In this document: positions 54,821 to 60,981 of the stretch, one piece after another
How the letters are laid out: each line of letters starts with the position of its first letter
Position numbering within the stretch: position 1 is the stretch's first letter
Notes under the pieces: model-generated
The model's input: only the letters and a program-made list of their open reading frames with translations
Told to the model about the DNA's origin: nothing
The model's database searches: none
Translations under genes and position numbers: made by a program
Source: Lumbricus rubellus
Taxonomy: Eukaryota; Annelida; Clitellata; Crassiclitellata; Lumbricidae
Assembly: GCA_945859605.1 (NCBI GenBank)
Contig: OX243825.1
Location: 20,361,196 to 20,425,195, forward strand
Length of the DNA stretch: 64,000 bases
Direction: 5' to 3'

Positions 54821-57800
54821 CAAATATACAATTATCTACATAATATACATGTTTGGATCGTTTGTGTAGCAAATGAAGGGAGAGAATATCAAAAATATAT
54901 ATACATGTACATTAAAATAGTATTAAACACACAAAGTATACATATTACACAAACACACACATATATATATATACATTTATATACAAATATACAATTATAC
55001 ATAGAATGTGTGCATATGCCATATATACATACATTACACGTGCGCATGCAAACACACACACACATATATATTATATATATTAAATTTCACAGAGCTGAAG
55101 AAACTTGTTAGAACTATTTTCATCATATTACACACACACACACGTACATGTATATATATATATATATATATACAATATATAAATATACAATTATACATAC
55201 AATGTGTGGATATATACATAGTACACATTACACGTGTGTGCGCTCACACACACATATATTATTTCACAGAGCTGAAGAAACTTGTTAGGACTATTTTCAT
55301 CATGGAATCAATAACAAATGGATGAGGATGAATGCAGGCAGATGAGAACGATGATCAACAACAAAACGCACAAAATCCCAAAGCCTGAGAATTATGTCCA
55401 GACATCTAAATCACTGATCCTACATCTCTAATAATACGGCTTTGAAGTTCGGTAATTGGACTCAGCGCAAATGTTCTCTGCTGTGACCAATCTCTGACTT
55501 ATTTGTTTCACATATCCCAAAACCATCTGCTAACTGCCTACCTTTAAATAACTATTTCAGAGGGAGAGCTCTATTTCCTTGCTATTTAAGGAGGTAATTT
55601 TTGCATTTCATATTACAACACTGCATGCGATCTGTCTATACTTTCAGTGGACTATTTCTGTCACTCAATTATCTGTTATTTTTAGGTATTTCTTTGCTGT
55701 TTGTCACTCAATTATCTGTTATTTTTAGATATTTCTTTGCTGTTTAGTCAAATTTCCATTTGCTTTGACTAATTCTGTGTAACATTATTTTTGTCCTATT
55801 TGATCATGAAATGCAACGAACACCAACAGTCATATTTGGGGTGCGGGGGTGTACTGGGTATGTTCAATGCCTTGCAGCCGAAGGTTGCAGACAGATTTCA
55901 AATCCACCTCAAGTCGCCGCGTAAGGACCTTGGGCAAGTTCTTCACTAGCAATTGCTCAGCGCCTCGGCGTGAATCTCCGATGCAGTGTTCACTCTGTAG
56001 TCAGGAGCGCCTCTGAGTAGACAGAGAGTGAAGGGGTGCTATAACAAGTGCACAAAACACTGCACATACAAACAAATTCCACATAATTATGAAAGAACAT
56101 TGTAGTCAAATAAGTATCTATGCACACTGCATCCAGTAAGTACGACCAATTCCTACAAACTATTTTTGTTTAAACATCTGTACAGGATAGATGTGTCTAG
56201 TTCTATGACAAAGATCTCTGTAGCACCACAAACCAAAATGTCTAGTCATTATTGACAAACTACAGATGGATGTGGTATACGGACCCAGATTTGCAAAGCT
56301 ATGGACCGTGCCAAATGCCTTATAAAGTATGAAACAGGCTTAAATGGAAAAGCATGATAAAGTTTTAATGCAACAATAAAGACTAGTTAAAGAGCGTTTA
56401 AAAATACTGAAAACACACACAAGTGCTTGTAAAAAAAAACTGTAAGACATACAATGCATTTACACACCGCAATGCGGTACAATAGCATCAATGTTGTTAC
56501 TGATGTCTGCCATTTTGTTGGTCATTTTGTTACTGATGTTATCTGTGCTGAAGATAGGGAATGCATGCTCAATGCTCATACAACAGCAACAGTGTCTTGT
56601 TGTCTCCAGCCTAGCATCAACAGCATTTCCAGCTTACAAGTCGTTCCGGGGGAACAATTTCCTTAGATCAATAGCGGCAATCCATAATTTTTCTGATAGG
56701 GTCGTTTTTCGGAACAAGGAGACGCAGCCTGTGCCGCCGATTCGACGCCCCACCCGGGTGACCACCATGGCCCCAGTCTGCCTGGCTTCCAGGGACCCCG
56801 TGGTCATGGCCGGCAGTCTGTCTGCCGGGTGGACAGTCCGGGGGTGACATCCCATCGAGCTTACTTCATTATCTTTTGGCAGGATGTCTCGAGGCAATAA
56901 ACTGAACTGGGTCCACAGTGACTTCAGCGTCACACCAGGGTCCCACTATTGATCTGATCTTATCCACTTCCTCCTCGATGAGCAAGACGAGAATGACGAC
57001 GCGGAGAATGACGAATAGGAGGAGAAAGAAAGGGAGGATGGGTGGGTTTCTCCACTGCTCCGAGAAGGCAACAAATCTTGTCTCCTAATCCATATAATAA
57101 GTTCGATGAACAATTCAGACAGTCAGCATTTTTTTAGTAAAGCCACCACCCTATACCACTAAAAGCAGTCAACCAGAGAGCAGTATAACTTTATATACTT
57201 ATAATGTCTGACAACAAATACTGGCACTGTGCGCTAAGCTAGGCACTTCTGTCGCTGAACAGTTATTGACCACATTAAATGTGCCTCAGTGGTACAATTT
57301 ATGGGCATTTTAAATGATCTGCCTTGACCGACCGATACTAACACTTATAAACACCACAAATAATAATTAGATCAAAATCGTAATTCACAACTCAATACCG
57401 TAACTTTCTAACCTAGCAGACGCTTCCAAATTTTGACTAAGCGCTTCAGAGGTCATTTTAAAAACCTGTGGGACTACCTCAACCATGTGATCACCGGGAA
57501 GCGTAAATACAAAATGGAATATAGCGAAGACCATCTGGGTCAGAGCAAGAGTTCAAGAGGCGGGTTTTTACGAGATTGACAGCTAACAAACCAATAACGT
57601 GGTCACGTGATCATGGTGGTGGATTGACGATAACATGACCGTAAACATTCGACAAATTTTAGTTTTAAAACTCTTTTGAGCAATAGTTTTCTCATAGTAA
57701 ACAGTAAATCGTTGGGATACCGCTTCGTGATGGCAGTATCGAATAACTATCAACATAAAATGAGGAATTACATCGTTGGAATGAACTTAAATGGACTCGA

Positions 57801-60800
57801 ACTTTAACTATCTACGCATCTGCATGGTCACACCCAGTCAACTCGTTATAACACGTGAGGTTTGCCTACCGAAGTTTGTTTGCTAACGCTAACGCTTGAA
57901 TTTCAACTTCGATTCAACTAATTTCGCTCAATCTATTATCATGGCCAAAAAATAGCAAAAATTGAGGAACTATCTGAGTTAGTCCTTGACGATAAGATAG
58001 TGAATGTGCTATTGGACCGCCTTTTCACGCTTCTCATTCCTATGATGAAATCTTTAGCCAAGGAACTCGCAGCGGAGGTGACTGCGGACGTAACAGCCTC
58101 GGTTAATCAGAACATGGAAGCAACCAAAATCGAAACCTTCGCAAAAATCGACGAATCTCTACGTGAAATCAGCGACTAAAGCATTTGATACTGTGGACCA
58201 TAAAATTCTTTCTGCTAAATTAGAACACTATGGAATAAGGGATCTGGCTCTGGACTGGTTTAAAAGCTATTTGAACAGTCGTTATCAACAAGTCCTGTGT
58301 AATGGTAGCCTCTCTGATCTTCAACTAAATTTTTTTGGTGTACCTCAAGGATCCATACTTGGGCCTCTGTTATTTTTAATCTACATCAACGACCTACCAA
58401 ACTCCACGACTCTTCTACACTATATTCTCTTTGCAGATGACACTAATGCCTTCATATCTCATGCTTCATATGACTATCTAATATCACTTGTTAATGAGGA
58501 ATTGGCTCTAGCCAATGATTGGTTTAGGGCAAACAAGTTGTCACTAAATTTGTCAAAAACTAACTATATTTTATTTAGAACCTCTAAAAAAGTAATTCCA
58601 AATTCGAACAGGGAAATTTAAATTGATGACACAATAATTCCTTCTGTTTCATCAACAAAATTTCTTGGAGTTCACAAAGATCAACATTTAAAATGAGACA
58701 CACATATTCTAGAAATTACTAAGAAAGTCTAAAAAAACATAGGAATACTCAGAAGCATATCTTATTTGCTTCCACCACATGTACTGCGACAGTTATATTC
58801 TACATTAATCCATCCCCACTTAACGTACTGCAATTTCATCTGGACTTCCACCTATGAAACCCACTTGACCAGTCTTAAAACACTCCAGAAGAAGGCCATA
58901 AGAATTATCACTAAGTCTCCATACAATGCCCATACAAAGCCTCTTTTTTTAGAACTTAATCTCTTAAATATAACCGAAATTAGAACAGCTCAGACCTTGG
59001 AATTTATGTATAAATTTAATAACAACCTGCTACCTTCTGCCTTTTTAGACTACTTTCCTACAATCAAACACACTCATCTTACTAGAAGTAATAGAGAATA
59101 CATAAGCGATTATCTAAGAACTAATATACGAAAATTCTCCATTAAATATCAAGGTCCACGAATATGGAATAATTTACCAACAACTTTGAGAACTGCTAAA
59201 CCTTTCTTTCACTTTAAACAATTAATCAGAGCACACATTGCAAAAAAGGATGTATGTCTCTAGTAAAATAGAAGTGAACTGTCGTTTTATTCTTTTCTAT
59301 TCTTCTTTTTGTATTATTTGTGCACTATAATTTTATATAATCTTCCAGCACTGATTGCTGACCTCCCAACATTTTATCTGGTTAATCTTGAAGCTGAAAG
59401 TAGGGCCCCTTCCTAGCGGGATTTTTTTCCCTTCAGGGATACCCTTTGTATTCCAAAAACTGTGAATTGCATTGAATTGACTATGTTCTGTTATAACATT
59501 TGTTGTTTAAGTTTACTGTTTAAAAAAAACAGAACTGTAGTCTGTATATGATTGATTCGGGAGCAATAAAAAAAACCACTGTAGGCTACTGACTTGCACG
59601 GCCCGCTGTCTGACCATCCCTTGGTAAATTGTCAGCATCTGCTCGACACGTGCGTCGGCATGCTATAACGATTTTGGACGAATTTCTATCTAAAAGCTTC
59701 TGGTTTTGCTATTACAATTTATCACAAATGATCTTTCGTATGGACGAACAAATGACACAGGTAATTATATATCACTTTAGCCTGCTTTATTAGTAAATTT
59801 TCAGCATGCCTATAGGATTGGACACCTAGGCGTCGCTCGCGCAGGGTAAGGTTTTGCGTCGTGAGGGTCGGTTAGGGTTAGTTTTAGGGTTCGTGTCGTC
59901 ATTACATTCTTTCCAACCACATGGAATTTCCTGTCTCATACTTTACTTTTGCCATAGTAAATACGCATTATGCGTACTTACTTACTCTTAAATGGAACTT
60001 TCTTTGCTTTGCAACGCGCCAGCGGATTTGCTGTTGCTGCGTTAGCAGTTGTTGGTCAAGCTAATTATAGCTTGACCAATAACTGGTAACATCAACTGGC
60101 AAACTCCGCCCTGGTCTTCGCCATATTCCAGATTGTATTTACGCCACCGGGAAACAGAACGAAACGATTTAACAACTTTGACTAACTAGATCAATCGTCA
60201 ACGTAAGAAGAACTAACAATTTTAACGCAACAAATTAAATTACGTTAGTCTTTAGAAGTTCAGTCAAACTTACACATTAAACATTTTCTGCACGTACAAT
60301 AATTGATAGATTTGGTATTTAATTTTGACAAGTGACCGATTAACGCGCCAAAAATATAAGAATAGTAAGAAGTCAGTTTAGTGCTACCCTAGCCGAGCAG
60401 ACTCATGGGAAGTTAATTGGTAAACAAACCTGAATATCAATCAATCATTATTGGTCCAGACACATTGAAATTGACAGCAGTCAATACAAAGAAAAAGAAA
60501 AACCGTTTGCAATTTTGATTATTTTAACTATAGGAATACAGACGTGATGACTAACTTGTGAAGTGCCCATAGCTAGATTTGATCCAAATAAAACGTCTAC
60601 TCGCACTTCAAGTTGTTTTTAGGCTAGGGCCTATAGCTACTGCCAATTTTTTCCAATCGATTTCTTCTATGCTGAGCTGGTCACATACGAGTAAGCCTAG
60701 GCCTAACAGTAGGCCTAGCCTAGCATGCGAATTACCAAAGCCGGTTACTCAACAATATTATGTTAATTGACTGATTAGCCTAATTGGTTGGTTGATTAAT

Positions 60801-60945
60801 GGATGGATGGATGGATGGATGGATGGATGGATGGATGGATGGATGGATGGATGGATGGATGGATGGATGGATGGATGGATGGATGGATGGATGGATAAAT
60901 GGGTGGATGGGTGGTGGATGGATGGATGAATTAACTGACTGAGTT

Positions 60946-60981
<36 letters not shown>

